From positions 310,001 through 374,000 of the forward strand of contig NZ_VTYQ01000003.1 of NCBI RefSeq assembly GCF_013113835.1: a stretch of 64,000 nucleotides of DNA, read 5' to 3'. Position numbers and translations under genes: made by a program. How positions within the stretch are numbered: the stretch's first letter is position 1; every line of letters begins with the position of its first letter. The DNA comes from Vibrio sp. RE88. GTDB taxonomy: Bacteria; Pseudomonadota; Gammaproteobacteria; Enterobacterales; Vibrionaceae. Below, piece after piece: positions 37,546 to 48,097 of the stretch. Under the pieces are notes generated by a model. The model was not told the origin of the DNA. It saw nothing but the letters and a program-made list of their open reading frames with translations, and did no database searches.

Positions 37546-38286
37546 TTACCTCGCATGAATACTGAATTTGCGTTCGACTAGCTTGAGTAAGCCCGTTGAG
37601 ACACTGGTGAAGAAAAGGAAAATGATCGCAACAGCCATGTAGAAAGTGAATGGCATTTTCGTTGAGCCTGCGGCAAGCGAACTCATACGTACCATATCTT
37701 CCAGACCAATAATCGAAACCAGTGCGGTTGTCTTAAGCAGCACCAACCAATTGTTACCAAAACCAGGCAGCGCGTGGCGAATCATCTGCGGCAATAATAT
37801 GCGTCGGAATGCTAGTACTGGGCTCATGCCATAAGCTTTTGCTGCTTCTAGCTCGCCCTTATCTACAGCCATAATCGCACCACGGAACGTTTCCGCCATG
37901 TACGCACCGAAAATGAAACCGATGGTCAAAACACCTGCAACAAATGGGCTCACATCGATGTAATCCGGCAGATAAGATGTCCATTCATGATTTGGGTCAC
38001 TTGAAGTAAACCACTCATTCAATGATTCATTAATGGCATACAAGCTGTTGTTGAGAAGAATTTGTCCGCCGAAGAAAATCAGCATCATTAAAACTAAATC
38101 GGGGATACCACGAATCACTGTGGTGTAAAGCGTTGCAATTGCGCGTGCCCAGCGGTATGGCGCCATTTTTGCCAATGCGCCCAGCATGCCTAAAACCATC
38201 GCAAGTAGCAGTGAAAGTAGCGCTACTTCTATGGTCACTATGGCCCCTTTAAATATAGAGGCTTCGTATCCTTGTAAATCCAGCAT
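37546..38286 (-). CDS. artQ: Arginine-type amino acid ABC transporter permease
   Basis: A 246-residue permease of the HisQ/ArtQ family with the EAA loop GELEAAKAYGMSPVLAFRRILLPQMIRHALP. The start at 38286 is chosen over 38313 because AGGA lies about eight bases ahead. It forms a heteromer with the artM product. A strong hairpin sits in the 124-base gap between it and the upstream binding-protein gene and probably sets its lower expression. Confidence 0.9.
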   Translation of the reverse strand: MLDLQGYEASIFKGAIVTIEVALLSLLLAMVLGMLGALAKMAPYRWARAIATLYTTVIRGIPDLVLMMLIFFGGQILLNNSLYAINESLNEWFTSSDPNHEWTSYLPDYIDVSPFVAGVLTIGFIFGAYMAETFRGAIMAVDKGELEAAKAYGMSPVLAFRRILLPQMIRHALPGFGNNWLVLLKTTALVSIIGLEDMVRMSSLAAGSTKMPFTFYMAVAIIFLFFTSVSTGLLKLVERKFSIHAR

Positions 38287-38360
38287 AGGTGAGTTCCTGA
38301 TCCCTAGACTCAAAGCTCGCTTACTGACTTAATAGCAATCAACAAGCCTTAGATATAATT

Positions 38361-38399
38361 CGACCGCTGGCTACTTCTAGGAACTAGAACCAGCGGTCG
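38361..38399 (-). repeat. Intercistronic hairpin in the arginine transporter operon
   Basis: Perfect 10-base arms CGACCGCTGG / CCAGCGGTCG with a 19-base loop that itself contains CTAG twice. It lies just after the binding-protein gene and lacks a T-run. Such elements commonly stabilise the upstream mRNA or partly terminate transcription so that the binding protein outnumbers the permeases. Confidence 0.7.
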
Positions 38400-38410
38400 C
38401 TTTCCGATGA

Positions 38411-39181
38411 TTACTGACCGTAAACGTCGTAGTTGAAGTACTTAGCAGCAATCTCTTGGTAAACACCTTTCTCACGTAGAGATAGGATTGCAGCATCTAG
38501 CTTCTTAGTAAGATCTTTATCTTGCTTACGTACTGCGATACCAAAACCTTCACCGAACCATTTTGGATCAGTTAGCGACGGGCCAACAAATTCGTAAGCT
38601 TCACCGCCAGCTTTATTTAGCACGCCTTCTTCAAGTGCAGATGCGTCACCAAGTACAGCTGCCACACGACCGTTTGCTAGGTCAAGGTATGCTTCGTCAA
38701 AAGAACCGTAACGTACGATTTCAACTTTGTCACCGTAGTTATCAGTTAGGTACTTATCGTGAGTTGTTGCACGTTGAACCGCGATTTTTTGACCATCTAG
38801 GTTGTCAAAATCTAGACCTGCGCCTTTTTTCGCGATGAACTTGTTAGGGATCAGAGCGTATTTGCCTGTGAAATCAACTTTCTTCTTACGCTCTTCAGTG
38901 ATAGACATCGCTGCGATGATAGCATCGTATTTACGCGCTAGTAGAGAAGGAATAATGCCATCCCAGTCTTGTGCAACAATCTTACACTTAACCTGCATTT
39001 CCTTACATAGAGCACTCGCCATGTCTACGTCGAAACCTTTAAGAGAACCATCAGCTTCTGTCCAGCTAAATGGAGGATATGCCCCTTCAATACCAAAACG
39101 AACTGTCTTCCAATCTTTCGCTTGAGCTACACCTGTTGCTGCCGTAGCAGCCAATGCTGCAACTACTAACCACTTTTTCAT
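38411..39181 (-). CDS. Periplasmic basic amino acid binding protein
   Basis: A 256-residue family 3 solute-binding protein of the LAO/HisJ/ArtJ type, with a signal peptide (MKKWLVVAALAATAATGVAQA). Ligand-pocket segments are visible: GAYPPFSW, GFDVDMASALC, DWDGIIPSLLARKYD and ISITEERKK-like MSITEERKKKVDFT. Two cysteines (CKEMQVKC) match the disulfide of LAO/HisJ. The start is ATG 39181 because AGGAG lies seven bases before it, while ATG 39187 leaves only one base. The ligand is probably arginine, with lysine, ornithine or histidine as alternatives. Confidence 0.92.
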   Translation of the reverse strand: MKKWLVVAALAATAATGVAQAKDWKTVRFGIEGAYPPFSWTEADGSLKGFDVDMASALCKEMQVKCKIVAQDWDGIIPSLLARKYDAIIAAMSITEERKKKVDFTGKYALIPNKFIAKKGAGLDFDNLDGQKIAVQRATTHDKYLTDNYGDKVEIVRYGSFDEAYLDLANGRVAAVLGDASALEEGVLNKAGGEAYEFVGPSLTDPKWFGEGFGIAVRKQDKDLTKKLDAAILSLREKGVYQEIAAKYFNYDVYGQ

Positions 39182-39250
39182 TTCCATACTCCTGTGATTG
39201 TGATTTTTGTCTTATATTGTGTCTGTCTTTTGCCTGCTGTAAGTGCAAGC

Positions 39251-40021
39251 TTAGTAAATTGATGAGATGAACTGCTGTAAGCGTTCTGAATCCGGGTTAG
39301 TGAAGAGCTTAGCAGGGTCTCCCTGCTCTTCCACTAGACCTTGGTGCAAGAACATGACGTGGTTAGAAACATCGCGTGCAAACGCCATTTCGTGCGTTAC
39401 AACCAGCATGGTTCGACCTTCTTCCGCCAGATCTCGCATTACACCTAACACCTCACCAACCAATTCTGGGTCAAGTGCTGAGGTAGGTTCATCGAATAGC
39501 ATAACTTCAGGATCGACAGCCAATGCACGTGCAATCGCCGCGCGTTGCTGCTGTCCGCCAGATAAGTGACCTGGGTAGTAGTCTTTACGCTCGTAAAGGC
39601 CGACTTTTTTGAGTAGCAGTTCAGCGTTTTCCAAAGCCTGAGCTTTTGGTACGCCTAGTACATGCACGGGTGCTTCAATGACATTTTCAAGTACTGTCAT
39701 GTGTGACCAGAGATTAAAACCTTGGAATACCATGGCAAGTCTCGAACGGATACGCTGTACTTGTTTTTCGTTGGCAGGAACAGCCTCACCTTGGCGATTG
39801 TTTTTCATTTGGATCAACTCACCGTTGACCCAAATTTCACCTTCGGTAGGCGTTTCAAGAAGGTTGATACATCTTAGGAAGGTACTTTTACCTGAACCTG
39901 ATGAACCAATAATGGAGATAACATCTCCTTTGTGTGCCTCAAGCGAGATACCTTTAAGGACTTCATTTTGCCCGAATGTTTTGTGCAGTTCCTTTATGTC
40001 CAGCGCTGGTACATCATTCAT
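39251..40021 (-). CDS. artP: Arginine-type amino acid ABC transporter ATP-binding protein
   Basis: A 256-residue ATPase of the HisP/ArtP/AotP family. Walker A is GSSGSGKST, Q-loop FQGFNLW, signature LSGGQQQR, Walker B VMLFDEPTSALD and the switch His in VTHEM. It is first in the four-gene operon, preceded by a 677-base intergenic region that carries tandem ARG boxes 141-180 bases before the start. Its length (256) is closer to HisP than to E. coli ArtP (242); the regulatory sites, not the sequence, favour arginine. Confidence 0.93.
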   Translation of the reverse strand: MNDVPALDIKELHKTFGQNEVLKGISLEAHKGDVISIIGSSGSGKSTFLRCINLLETPTEGEIWVNGELIQMKNNRQGEAVPANEKQVQRIRSRLAMVFQGFNLWSHMTVLENVIEAPVHVLGVPKAQALENAELLLKKVGLYERKDYYPGHLSGGQQQRAAIARALAVDPEVMLFDEPTSALDPELVGEVLGVMRDLAEEGRTMLVVTHEMAFARDVSNHVMFLHQGLVEEQGDPAKLFTNPDSERLQQFISSIY

Positions 40022-40161
40022 GCGCTAATACTCCCTGTCTTTATTATAATTGCCGACTTAATAAACGGCTTTTCCGCCGGCTAATTGCTGGGTTCCACCC
40101 ACATTTCGCTACAAACTAGCACTCCCCAGACCAACATGCAACAAATTATTAACCTTCATAT

Positions 40162-40200
40162 TAGGGATATATAGCCACTTTATATGAGTAAACATTCAAT
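40162..40200 (-). promoter_or_regulatory. Tandem ARG boxes (ArgR operator) for the artP operon
   Basis: Two 18-base sites, TAGGGATATATAGCCACT (40162-40179) and TATGAGTAAACATTCAAT (40183-40200), are separated by exactly three bases as in E. coli ArgR operators. Against TNTGAATWWWWATTCANW the second has two mismatches and the first four. Direct reading of sequence; binding is inferred. Confidence 0.72.
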
Positions 40201-40453
40201 TTATAGAGTAATTCGCTCCATAATACGCATAAATCATTTTAATAAACATATTATCTACCGAAGTGATAAATTAACATTTTTATAAAAACCAGATCTATCT
40301 CAACAATTCTCTCAATAATGAAAATTCAGGTGCTCTTTCCTCTCTATTCCTAAGTCATAAAACTCACAATGTGAAAATAGTTTTCACTTTATATTTCAAT
40401 AACTCACTAATACGGCCTTAGCTGTGTAGTTTTCTTTCACATTCCTTCATAAA

Positions 40454-40467
40454 GTGATCTAAATCAA
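40454..40467 (+). promoter_or_regulatory. Candidate FNR site
   Basis: GTGAT-CTAA-ATCAA differs from the TTGAT-N4-ATCAA consensus at one base. It lies 232 bases upstream of the DUF3360-like start. It suggests anaerobic control of that gene, which would fit the neighbouring pfl genes. Confidence 0.45.
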
Positions 40468-40698
40468 TCACCCCTTAGGGTTAGCACGTTACACTCGCGT
40501 CAAAGATAAAAGCCTCAATAAGCGAATTTTTGTCTTTTCTAAACGCCTGAGTTAAGCACGTGACGCACACGCTACAGGCCAATAGTTCAAGGACCCAAAT
40601 GCAGGACGCTAAGTCAGGTTTTTACAAGATCGTCCACTAAACAATAACTACGGGCGACTCTTAGAAGAATCATTAACTTTTTAGAATATGAGGAATCT

Positions 40699-42246
40699 AT
40701 GTCAGACGCAGTCAACAAACCGCACTCTGATTCGGATATCGAAAACAAGAGCTATCGAGAGCTGCATCGCCCAGCTTCCGAATTTGAAAGCCGTTCAGAT
40801 TATCTAGATCATGAACTTCAGATCATGAAGCCTCGTCGCTTCGGTTTAAACTTACCTGGTCGTGACTTCCGCTTTGAACTCGAAGATTTAGTCCCTGCGC
40901 TAGCAGGAACTATCGGCATTATCGCGATGTACTCCGCGGTAATGATGTCTTGGGCAGAAGGCCTGACCGCCGCTTGGGACCACATTAATCTAGGCAAAGA
41001 CTTCGCCATTGAGGTGGCACGTGTAGAAATGCTCATCCCTGCCCTTCTGTTCTGTGTATTGGCGTCTGGTTTCGTCAACCCGAAAGCAAACCTCGCAGGC
41101 AACCACGGGCCAATGATCCCTCTTATCGGTACCATCGCATTAGCTGGCGCGCACCCTCTTGCATTGGCTATCCTGATCGGTGTTTTCGGTTTACTACTGA
41201 GCTTTCTTAAAGGTGGCTCCAAGTTAGTTAACCTTACATCGGAAGGCACCGCAGGTGGATTGCTGATATTCCTTGGCCTGACAGGCACCATGAGCCAGAT
41301 AAACTCTATCCAGGCTTGGGCGGTAGGCCTGCAATCAGACACGGTTGCGGCTGGCAGCATGGGCTATGTTGGCCTGATTGTCTTGGCCGTAACCATCGCT
41401 CTTTATGCGTTCTTGGCAAAAGTAAACAAACGTTGGCTTGCTATTCCCGTTTGTGCATTTACAGGCTTAGCGATTGCACTCGTGCTTGGCGCAGGCTTCG
41501 ACATCAAGTTCGTCACAGAAACTGGCTTGCCGAACCTAAACCCAGTTTACTGGTGGGGTAGTACCGAAGAAGGTTGGATGCTTGGGCTACCAAACATGGA
41601 GCACTTCATTGCGTCACTACCTTTCGCCATTCTGGCTGTCGCTATGTGGTCTCCTGATTTCTTAGGTCATCGTATCTTCCAAGAACTGAACTACCCTAAG
41701 AAGACAGAAAAAGTACTGATGGATGTAGATGACACCATGACCATGTGTTCTGTTCGTCAGATGGTTGGTACAGCCGTGGGTGGCGGTAATATTACGTCAT
41801 CTTGGGGCACTTACATGATCCCAGCTGCGATTGCGAAACGTCCTATCCCAGGCGGTGCAATCCTTCTTGGCCTGTTAGTGATGATCATTGCAATTCTTGG
41901 CTTCCCGATGGACATCGCAGTATGGCCACCCGTGATGCGTGTAGCATTGCTTGTTGGTGTATCGCTGCCTCTACTTGAAGCTGGTATGCAGATGGTCAAA
42001 GACTCGAAAGATTCCCAAGCCGCAGGTATTTGTATCTTTGGTTCAGCTGTCGTTAACCCAGTATTGGCTTGGGCATTGACTATGCTTCTGGATAACAATG
42101 GCTTGATTGGTGATAAAGAACGTGCAGCTCGCTTGTCTTTCGTCGATAAAATCGTCATTCCAGTGGGCGTGCTTGTAATCTGTCTGATTGCTATGCTGGC
42201 AGTCGGTATGCTTGAAGGCCAATACGGCATTAAAGCCTGGCTATAG
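40699..42246 (+). CDS. DUF3360-like multi-pass membrane protein
   Basis: A 515-residue inner-membrane protein with an unusual 65-residue hydrophilic N-terminus, then about eleven or twelve helices. The segment NHGPMIPLIGTIALAGAHPLALAILIGVFGLLL and the repeated Gly-rich helices resemble the NCS2/SulP-type transporter fold, and overall it fits the family I recall as DUF3360, common in vibrios. No substrate is known. GAGGAA precedes the ATG. It has a strong terminator and appears monocistronic. Confidence 0.75.
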   Translation: MSDAVNKPHSDSDIENKSYRELHRPASEFESRSDYLDHELQIMKPRRFGLNLPGRDFRFELEDLVPALAGTIGIIAMYSAVMMSWAEGLTAAWDHINLGKDFAIEVARVEMLIPALLFCVLASGFVNPKANLAGNHGPMIPLIGTIALAGAHPLALAILIGVFGLLLSFLKGGSKLVNLTSEGTAGGLLIFLGLTGTMSQINSIQAWAVGLQSDTVAAGSMGYVGLIVLAVTIALYAFLAKVNKRWLAIPVCAFTGLAIALVLGAGFDIKFVTETGLPNLNPVYWWGSTEEGWMLGLPNMEHFIASLPFAILAVAMWSPDFLGHRIFQELNYPKKTEKVLMDVDDTMTMCSVRQMVGTAVGGGNITSSWGTYMIPAAIAKRPIPGGAILLGLLVMIIAILGFPMDIAVWPPVMRVALLVGVSLPLLEAGMQMVKDSKDSQAAGICIFGSAVVNPVLAWALTMLLDNNGLIGDKERAARLSFVDKIVIPVGVLVICLIAMLAVGMLEGQYGIKAWL

Positions 42247-42261
42247 AAATTCAAAAAATTT

Positions 42262-42291
42262 GAGGGTGGCAAGCTATGCCACCCTCTTTTT
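42262..42291 (+). terminator. Terminator after the DUF3360-like gene
   Basis: Perfect 10-base stem GAGGGTGGCA / TGCCACCCTC with an AGCTA loop and T-run. Confidence 0.94.
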
Positions 42292-42545
42292 ATCGACTTT
42301 TTTGAGGATTTATTGATTTAGTTTAAGGTTTGCAATTTTTTTTTAGTTTAACCTTGAAACCAAGTTAATAAGAAACCATGTAAAAGTTAGTGACAATATT
42401 TATAGTTTAAAACGCACACAATGATCGATTTTAGAGACTATACATATTGTTATTCATAAAGAGTGTACCGCTCCTGTAAAGGAAAACTAACTAGCTCAAT
42501 GGTTAGAAAGGTACGTGTTTTTTCTACTAAAAAGGTAGGTATGTC
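42292..42545 (+). promoter_or_regulatory. pflB promoter and leader region
   Basis: 254 AT-rich bases with no gene. TTGAT-TTAG-TTTAA (42313-42326) is a possible FNR site with two mismatches in the right half. Control by FNR and ArcA is well known for pfl in enterobacteria. Leader bases 42492-42507 resemble a tRNA D-arm by sequence, but no tRNA can be folded around them. Confidence 0.4.
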
Positions 42546-44822
42546 ATGGCAGAGCAATTTGCTAAAGCTTGGGAAGGTTTTGCTGAAGGTGACTGGCAAA
42601 ACGAAGTAAACGTTCGTGATTTCATTCAAAAGAACTATGCACCTTATGAAGGCGACGAATCTTTCCTTGTTTCTGAAGGTACTGAAGCAACAAATAAGCT
42701 TTGGGAAAAGGTAATGGAAGGTATTAAACAGGAAAACGCGACTCACGCACCTGTTGATTTTGATACTTCAGTTATCTCTACCATCACTGCTCACGATGCA
42801 GGCTACATCAACAAAGATCTGGAAACGATCGTTGGTCTTCAAACTGACGCCCCACTAAAACGCGCTATCATCCCTAACGGTGGTATTCGTATGGTGGAAG
42901 GTTCTTGTAAGGTTTACGGTCGTGAGCTTGATCCTAAGATCAAAGAAATCTACACAGATTACCGTAAAACACACAACGCGGGTGTTTTCGATATCTACAC
43001 TCCAGACATCCTAAAATGTCGTAAATCTGGTGTTCTGACTGGTCTTCCAGATGCATACGGTCGTGGTCGTATCATTGGTGACTACCGTCGTGTAGCTCTA
43101 TACGGTATCGACTTCCTAATTAAAGACAAGCTAGCTCAATTCGCTTCTCTACAAGAGAAATTTGAGAATGGCGAAGATCTTCAAATGACTATGCAGCTTC
43201 GCGAAGAAATCGCTGAGCAGCACCGTGCACTTGGCCAAATGAAAGTGATGGCTGAGAAATACGGTTGTGACATCTCTCGTCCAGCTGAAACTGCACAAGA
43301 AGCTATCCAGTGGACTTACTTTGGCTACCTAGCGGCTGTTAAGTCTCAAAACGGCGCGGCTATGTCTCTAGGTCGTACTTCTACGTTTCTAGATATCTTC
43401 ATCGAGCGTGATATTGCTGCAGGTAGGATCACTGAAGAACAAGCTCAGGAAATGATCGACCACTTCGTAATGAAACTACGTATGGTTCGTTTCCTACGTA
43501 CTCCTGAGTACGATGACCTATTCTCTGGCGACCCAATTTGGGCAACAGAATCTATGGGTGGTATGGGTCTTGACGGTCGTACGCTAGTTACTCGTACTAA
43601 CTTCCGTTTCCTAAACTCTCTATACACTATGGGTCCTTCTCCAGAGCCGAACATCACTGTTCTATGGTCTGAGCAACTACCTGAAGGCTTCAAGAAGTTC
43701 TGTGCGAAAGTATCTATCGATACTTCTTCAATCCAGTACGAAAATGACGATCTAATGCGCCCAGACATGGAGTCAGACGACTACGCAATCGCTTGTTGTG
43801 TATCTCCAATGGTTGTTGGTAAGCAAATGCAGTTCTTCGGTGCTCGTGCTAACCTTGCGAAAACTATGCTTTATGCAATCAACGGTGGTGTTGATGAGAA
43901 GCTGAAGATGCAAGTTGGTCCAGAAATGCCTAAGATCACTTCAGAAGTACTAGACTTCGACGAAGTGTGGAACAACCTAGACCACTTCATGGATTGGCTA
44001 GCGAAGCAGTATGTTGCTGCCCTAAACAGCATCCACTTCATGCACGACAAGTACTCTTATGAGTCTGCGCTTATGGCTCTGCATGATCGTGACGTTTACC
44101 GTACTATGGCTTGTGGCATTGCCGGTCTATCTATCGCAGCAGACTCACTATCTGCAATTAAACATGCGAAAGTGAAGCCAATCCGTGACGAAGATGGTGT
44201 TGCAGTCGACTTCGAAATCGAGGGCGATTACCCTAAATTTGGTAACAACGATGCTCGCGTAGATGACATTGCTTGTGAACTGGTAGAAGTGTTCATGAAC
44301 AAGATCCGTAAGCTTAAGACTTACCGCGATGCAGTTCCTACTCAGTCTATCCTTACTATTACATCTAACGTTGTATACGGTAAGAAAACAGGTAACACGC
44401 CAGACGGTCGTCGCGCAGGTGCTCCGTTTGCTCCAGGTGCAAACCCAATGCACGGCCGTGATGAAAAAGGTGCGGTAGCCTCTCTGACGTCTGTTGGTAA
44501 ACTGCCGTTTGCTCACGCGAAAGATGGTATTTCTTACACCTTCTCTATCGTGCCAAACGCACTGGGTAAAGAAGAGACTTCACAGCGTGCTAACCTTGCT
44601 GGTCTGATGGATGGTTACTTCCATCACGAAGCAGGTATCGAAGGTGGTCAGCACCTAAACGTGAACGTACTTAACCGCGATACTCTAGAAGACGCTGTTA
44701 AGCACCCTGAAAAATACCCACAGCTAACTATTCGTGTTTCTGGTTACGCTGTACGCTTTAACTCTTTAACTGCAGAACAGCAACAAGACGTTATCGCACG
44801 TACTTTCACCGAATCACTATAA
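42546..44822 (+). CDS. pflB: Formate C-acetyltransferase (pyruvate formate-lyase) PflB
   Basis: A 758-residue glycyl-radical enzyme that cleaves pyruvate with CoA to acetyl-CoA and formate in anaerobic growth. The catalytic cysteine pair is Cys417/Cys418 (IACCVSPM), and the radical-bearing Gly733 is in RVSGYAVRF near the C-terminus, matching E. coli positions 418/419 and 734. Codon use is highly biased, indicating strong expression. Its activating enzyme is encoded about 3.3 kb downstream, after two unrelated genes. It ends in a strong terminator. Confidence 0.98.
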   Translation: MAEQFAKAWEGFAEGDWQNEVNVRDFIQKNYAPYEGDESFLVSEGTEATNKLWEKVMEGIKQENATHAPVDFDTSVISTITAHDAGYINKDLETIVGLQTDAPLKRAIIPNGGIRMVEGSCKVYGRELDPKIKEIYTDYRKTHNAGVFDIYTPDILKCRKSGVLTGLPDAYGRGRIIGDYRRVALYGIDFLIKDKLAQFASLQEKFENGEDLQMTMQLREEIAEQHRALGQMKVMAEKYGCDISRPAETAQEAIQWTYFGYLAAVKSQNGAAMSLGRTSTFLDIFIERDIAAGRITEEQAQEMIDHFVMKLRMVRFLRTPEYDDLFSGDPIWATESMGGMGLDGRTLVTRTNFRFLNSLYTMGPSPEPNITVLWSEQLPEGFKKFCAKVSIDTSSIQYENDDLMRPDMESDDYAIACCVSPMVVGKQMQFFGARANLAKTMLYAINGGVDEKLKMQVGPEMPKITSEVLDFDEVWNNLDHFMDWLAKQYVAALNSIHFMHDKYSYESALMALHDRDVYRTMACGIAGLSIAADSLSAIKHAKVKPIRDEDGVAVDFEIEGDYPKFGNNDARVDDIACELVEVFMNKIRKLKTYRDAVPTQSILTITSNVVYGKKTGNTPDGRRAGAPFAPGANPMHGRDEKGAVASLTSVGKLPFAHAKDGISYTFSIVPNALGKEETSQRANLAGLMDGYFHHEAGIEGGQHLNVNVLNRDTLEDAVKHPEKYPQLTIRVSGYAVRFNSLTAEQQQDVIARTFTESL

Positions 44823-44840
44823 ATTTGGTTGATTGACTCT

Positions 44841-44871
44841 AAAGCCCCGCTTAATTAAGCGGGGCTTTTTT
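44841..44871 (+). terminator. Terminator after pflB
   Basis: Perfect 14-base arms (AAAGCCCCGCTTAA and its complement, meeting without a spacer) then T-run. Confidence 0.95.
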
Positions 44872-44992
44872 ATTGCGAAGCAAATCAAAAGTTAGACTCA
44901 AGCCACATTTATATTTCAATTTTCTTTCTTTCCTCTCTGATGAATACGATATGGAGTAATATCTAGGCTCCATTCAGAAATGATGTATTGAA

Positions 44993-45994
44993 ATGAACCT
45001 ATTACGCACTCTTCCTTTGATACTGTTGGCCTCAAGTGCTTTAGCTTCCGAGCGCTCAACCGTATCGTTTTCAATTGATAATGATGGCGTATTTGGTGTC
45101 GATCAGGATTATACCAACGGACTGTTTCTCACCTATACCTCGGGCGCTGTTACACCCAATTGGTTGACTAACCCCATGAGCTTATCATTCTGGGGCGGCG
45201 CCTCTCTGGACAAGTACGAATTTACACTTGGCCACAAAATGTATACACCGTCAGACATTAATGCCACCACACCAATGGTAAATGACCGACCTTATGCTGG
45301 TTATCTCCATGCTGAATTTAACTACATCAGCCTTCATCCTCAGCAAGCGCAACGTTTCAATCTTACACTAGGTACGACAGGTGAAAGCTCACTCGCGGAT
45401 CAAGCACAAGATATTGTTCACGGAATTACAGGATCTGATGAACCTCGCGGTTGGGCATATCAGGTTGATGACGAGTTTGTTGGTAGCCTTGGTTACCTTA
45501 GCCACTTCAATCTTTGGCGTGAACGCGCCATCGCAAATACAGACTGGGAGATTTCAAACGTTTCCGAAGTGAACGCTGGTAATTTCCGCAGTGATGTATC
45601 AACAGGCTTCATGTTCCGTTGGGGAACGGACTTAGCGGGAAGCATGGGAGCGGCAAACATTGATAATGAAAACCCATTCCGCGCAGGTATGCTAGGGGCT
45701 TCACAAGGTGGTTGGTTTATATTTGGTGGTATTGAAGCTCGCTACCGCTTTAACGACATCACAATTGAAGGCGACCGCTCCGGCGTGGTCGACTACGCTA
45801 ATCGCAACGGTGAAAACCCAAGTATCTATGATGTAACACTAGAAGAAAAACAAGCCAGCGCGGTGGCTGGCTTTGCTTGGTATAACGAGCATTTTGGTGC
45901 AACCGTTACGGCGACAGCGAAAACTCCTGACTATAAAGAAGCGAAAGATTCAATGTACGGCACAGGTGGCCTCGCATTGTATGCTTTCTTCTAA
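44993..45994 (+). CDS. LpxR-family lipid A 3'-O-deacylase
   Basis: A 333-residue outer-membrane protein with a signal peptide (cleavage after ALA at about residue 18). The mature N-terminus has the family motif [23 protein letters not shown], with the catalytic Asn/Asp pair and YTNG, then [11 protein letters not shown] with a conserved His and the [12 protein letters not shown] segment. LpxR removes the 3'-acyloxyacyl chain from lipid A and modulates recognition by host receptors. C-terminal ALYAFF fits BAM recognition. Its stop overlaps the stop of the convergent MCP gene, leaving no room for a separate terminator. Confidence 0.9.
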   Translation: MNLLRTLPLILLASSALASERSTVSFSIDNDGVFGVDQDYTNGLFLTYTSGAVTPNWLTNPMSLSFWGGASLDKYEFTLGHKMYTPSDINATTPMVNDRPYAGYLHAEFNYISLHPQQAQRFNLTLGTTGESSLADQAQDIVHGITGSDEPRGWAYQVDDEFVGSLGYLSHFNLWRERAIANTDWEISNVSEVNAGNFRSDVSTGFMFRWGTDLAGSMGAANIDNENPFRAGMLGASQGGWFIFGGIEARYRFNDITIEGDRSGVVDYANRNGENPSIYDVTLEEKQASAVAGFAWYNEHFGATVTATAKTPDYKEAKDSMYGTGGLALYAFF

Positions 45995-47871
45995 ATCGTA
46001 AACCTCTGGCAGTCGCTATTAAGGCTGCCAGCTCTCTGCTCCACCACCTGACTGACAGAGCGCAGTTGTTCATTGTTTTCTTCCAGCTCTTTCATCGCAC
46101 TTGAAATTTGAGTCATGCTGTCTGCCATTGATTGACTGGTCGTTGCTAATTCTTTAATGGACGCAAAGATGACGTCTGTCTGGTGCGAAGCTTCATCGGC
46201 TTTTTCTGTAATGGTGCGTAGTGCTTGCATCGCCTCGTGGCCTTTTTCCTGCCCCGTTCGCATCGACGTTTCAGATTGACCAATGTACTGGATAACTTCA
46301 GCACTTTCTTTTTTCATTGTGTCTATGGTTTCAGAAATTTCGGCGACCGCATCAACGGTTCTTACCGCCAAACTACGAACTTCATCTGCCACGACGGCAA
46401 ACCCACGCCCTTGCTCACCAGCACGCGCAGCTTCTATTGCCGCATTCAAAGCCAGAAGGTTGGTTTGCTCTGCAATGCCGTTGATAATGTCCATAACCGA
46501 ATCGACTTTGGAAGACGCTTCTTCCAACTGCTGAATATGTCCAGCCGCGGATGTGAGTATCGAACCGACCTCTTCAAGCGAGCCAATCGCAGCTCCAATG
46601 ATTTGTGCCCCTCTCTCTGCCGAGTCAGTCGAAGAACGACTGATTTCTGACACGAATTCCAGTGAATTAGACACCTCTTGTGTCGTCACACTTACCTCTT
46701 CTGTAGCAGATGCCAATAATTGAGTCTGCCCCAGTACTTCAGACTGGTGATGAGCCAGCATATCTAGGCCTTGGTTAAGTTCAACTGCATTGCCAGACAA
46801 TGCCTGCCCGCTGGATTGCACACCAGAGACCAGCTCACCCAAGTTTTCACAGCTTTCATTTATACTGATTGCCAGTTGGTTAAACTCATCATTGGGGTTC
46901 TTAGTCAAAGCCATCCGTTTCGACAAATCACCTGCCGAGACATTGTGCAAAATCTCACGAGTCTTGGTCAGAGATCGAGATAAGGAAGTGCTCTGCATGA
47001 TGAAAATAGCTATGGTGAAAACGGCAAGAATGATGCAAGCGACTAAGATGGACCATAATGTTTGCTCAGAGGACTTTTCTGCAGACAGCTGGTACTGAGA
47101 ACTGATACCGCCTAATTCACTTGTGACGGCTGCAATCAATTGAGTCAATTGCATCTTGGTTGAAATTAGCTGCTGCTCGACACTGCCTAATTGTTTGGAA
47201 AGCTCACTCACTCGGACGAATGTCGCTTTGTATTGCTCTATCTCTTTCTCATACAAATCCAACATGGCGTAAACATTGGACATGCTTTCAAATGCACCCA
47301 TGGCACGATTGAACAGCTTTAGGTTTTCTTCGTTCGGTTGTAGTAAGTAGTTTTGTTGTGACTTAACCATCGCTTGGAAATCTGAGTTGAGCGTTACCAT
47401 CCCAGTTTCAGCAATTTTCTGCTCGATAATATTGGCAAGCTTTTTCAACTCCCCTAGCTTGCCTTCATCGATATTAAAACCAAGTTCTTGCTTGAGCTCT
47501 AACCAAGGATTAGCTGCAGCTTGGAAGTCTCCTATACTTTGTTCCAGTTCGTTGGCATAGCTCTTTAGGTTCAGTACATTGAGGAAAGCGACATCATTGT
47601 TAACGGCTTCAACAATATCGCTAATATCTTGTTTTGCTTTCGCAACCTGAGCGCCCTCTAGATTATCCAGCTCACTACTTAAGGTAAGAATTTTACTTTG
47701 GGTCTGATAGATTGAAATGGAGCCAGAAGAAATATCACCACTGGAATGATACTGCTCACTCATTTGAGTAAGCCTAGAGGAGGTAAACACTGCGAGTATG
47801 ACAAACCCTATTGTCAGTACAATTAAAAACAGTGTGACTTTCTGTTTTTGCGATAGCGCAAGCATATCCAT
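45991..47871 (-). CDS. Methyl-accepting chemotaxis protein
   Basis: A 626-residue chemoreceptor with membrane helices at about residues 14-33 and 270-292, enclosing a mostly helical periplasmic domain of about 235 residues. HAMP follows, then the coiled coil with tip [23 protein letters not shown]. The C-terminus lacks a CheR-docking pentapeptide. AAGGAT before ATG 47871 supports the start. It lies between lpxR and pflA, an arrangement I recall from other vibrios. The ligand is unknown. Confidence 0.94.
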   Translation of the reverse strand: MDMLALSQKQKVTLFLIVLTIGFVILAVFTSSRLTQMSEQYHSSGDISSGSISIYQTQSKILTLSSELDNLEGAQVAKAKQDISDIVEAVNNDVAFLNVLNLKSYANELEQSIGDFQAAANPWLELKQELGFNIDEGKLGELKKLANIIEQKIAETGMVTLNSDFQAMVKSQQNYLLQPNEENLKLFNRAMGAFESMSNVYAMLDLYEKEIEQYKATFVRVSELSKQLGSVEQQLISTKMQLTQLIAAVTSELGGISSQYQLSAEKSSEQTLWSILVACIILAVFTIAIFIMQSTSLSRSLTKTREILHNVSAGDLSKRMALTKNPNDEFNQLAISINESCENLGELVSGVQSSGQALSGNAVELNQGLDMLAHHQSEVLGQTQLLASATEEVSVTTQEVSNSLEFVSEISRSSTDSAERGAQIIGAAIGSLEEVGSILTSAAGHIQQLEEASSKVDSVMDIINGIAEQTNLLALNAAIEAARAGEQGRGFAVVADEVRSLAVRTVDAVAEISETIDTMKKESAEVIQYIGQSETSMRTGQEKGHEAMQALRTITEKADEASHQTDVIFASIKELATTSQSMADSMTQISSAMKELEENNEQLRSVSQVVEQRAGSLNSDCQRFTI

Positions 47872-48097
47872 AAGAAATCCTTAAACATCAATCGGATGCA
47901 ACTAAAACTTGCCTAGCCTGTTTGTTTATTAATTATTATAAAAACCACATTTGGCAACATTTTTATAACATACATTTTAGTCTATGTGCGCTTTTTTTAT
48001 TAGTCAGTAAAATCTTGATGATAAAAACCTGAAATGCTATTTAAACCCTACTTTTTGTAATAAAATAACGAACAAATCACTAATTAGAGATGAGCAC

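Larger units (their letters stand above)
40022..40698. other. 677-base intergenic region between artP and the DUF3360-like gene
   Basis: AT-rich with no credible gene. The left part holds the artP promoter and ARG boxes. The right part holds a possible FNR site and about 200 bases of mixed-composition leader (40500-40698) before the DUF3360-like ATG, including a small stem GGACG / CGTCC (40604-40608 and 40631-40635). The leader is long enough to be a structured untranslated region but matches no riboswitch I can name. Confidence 0.5.

Noticed and set aside
42492..42507. Sequence resembling a tRNA D-arm in the pflB leader
   Set aside because: Only the D-arm-like 16 bases match; no acceptor stem, anticodon arm or T-arm can be built around them, so it is taken as chance.
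43445..43768. Open frames antisense to pflB
   Set aside because: They arise from the strongly biased codon use of pflB on the other strand and have no protein features.
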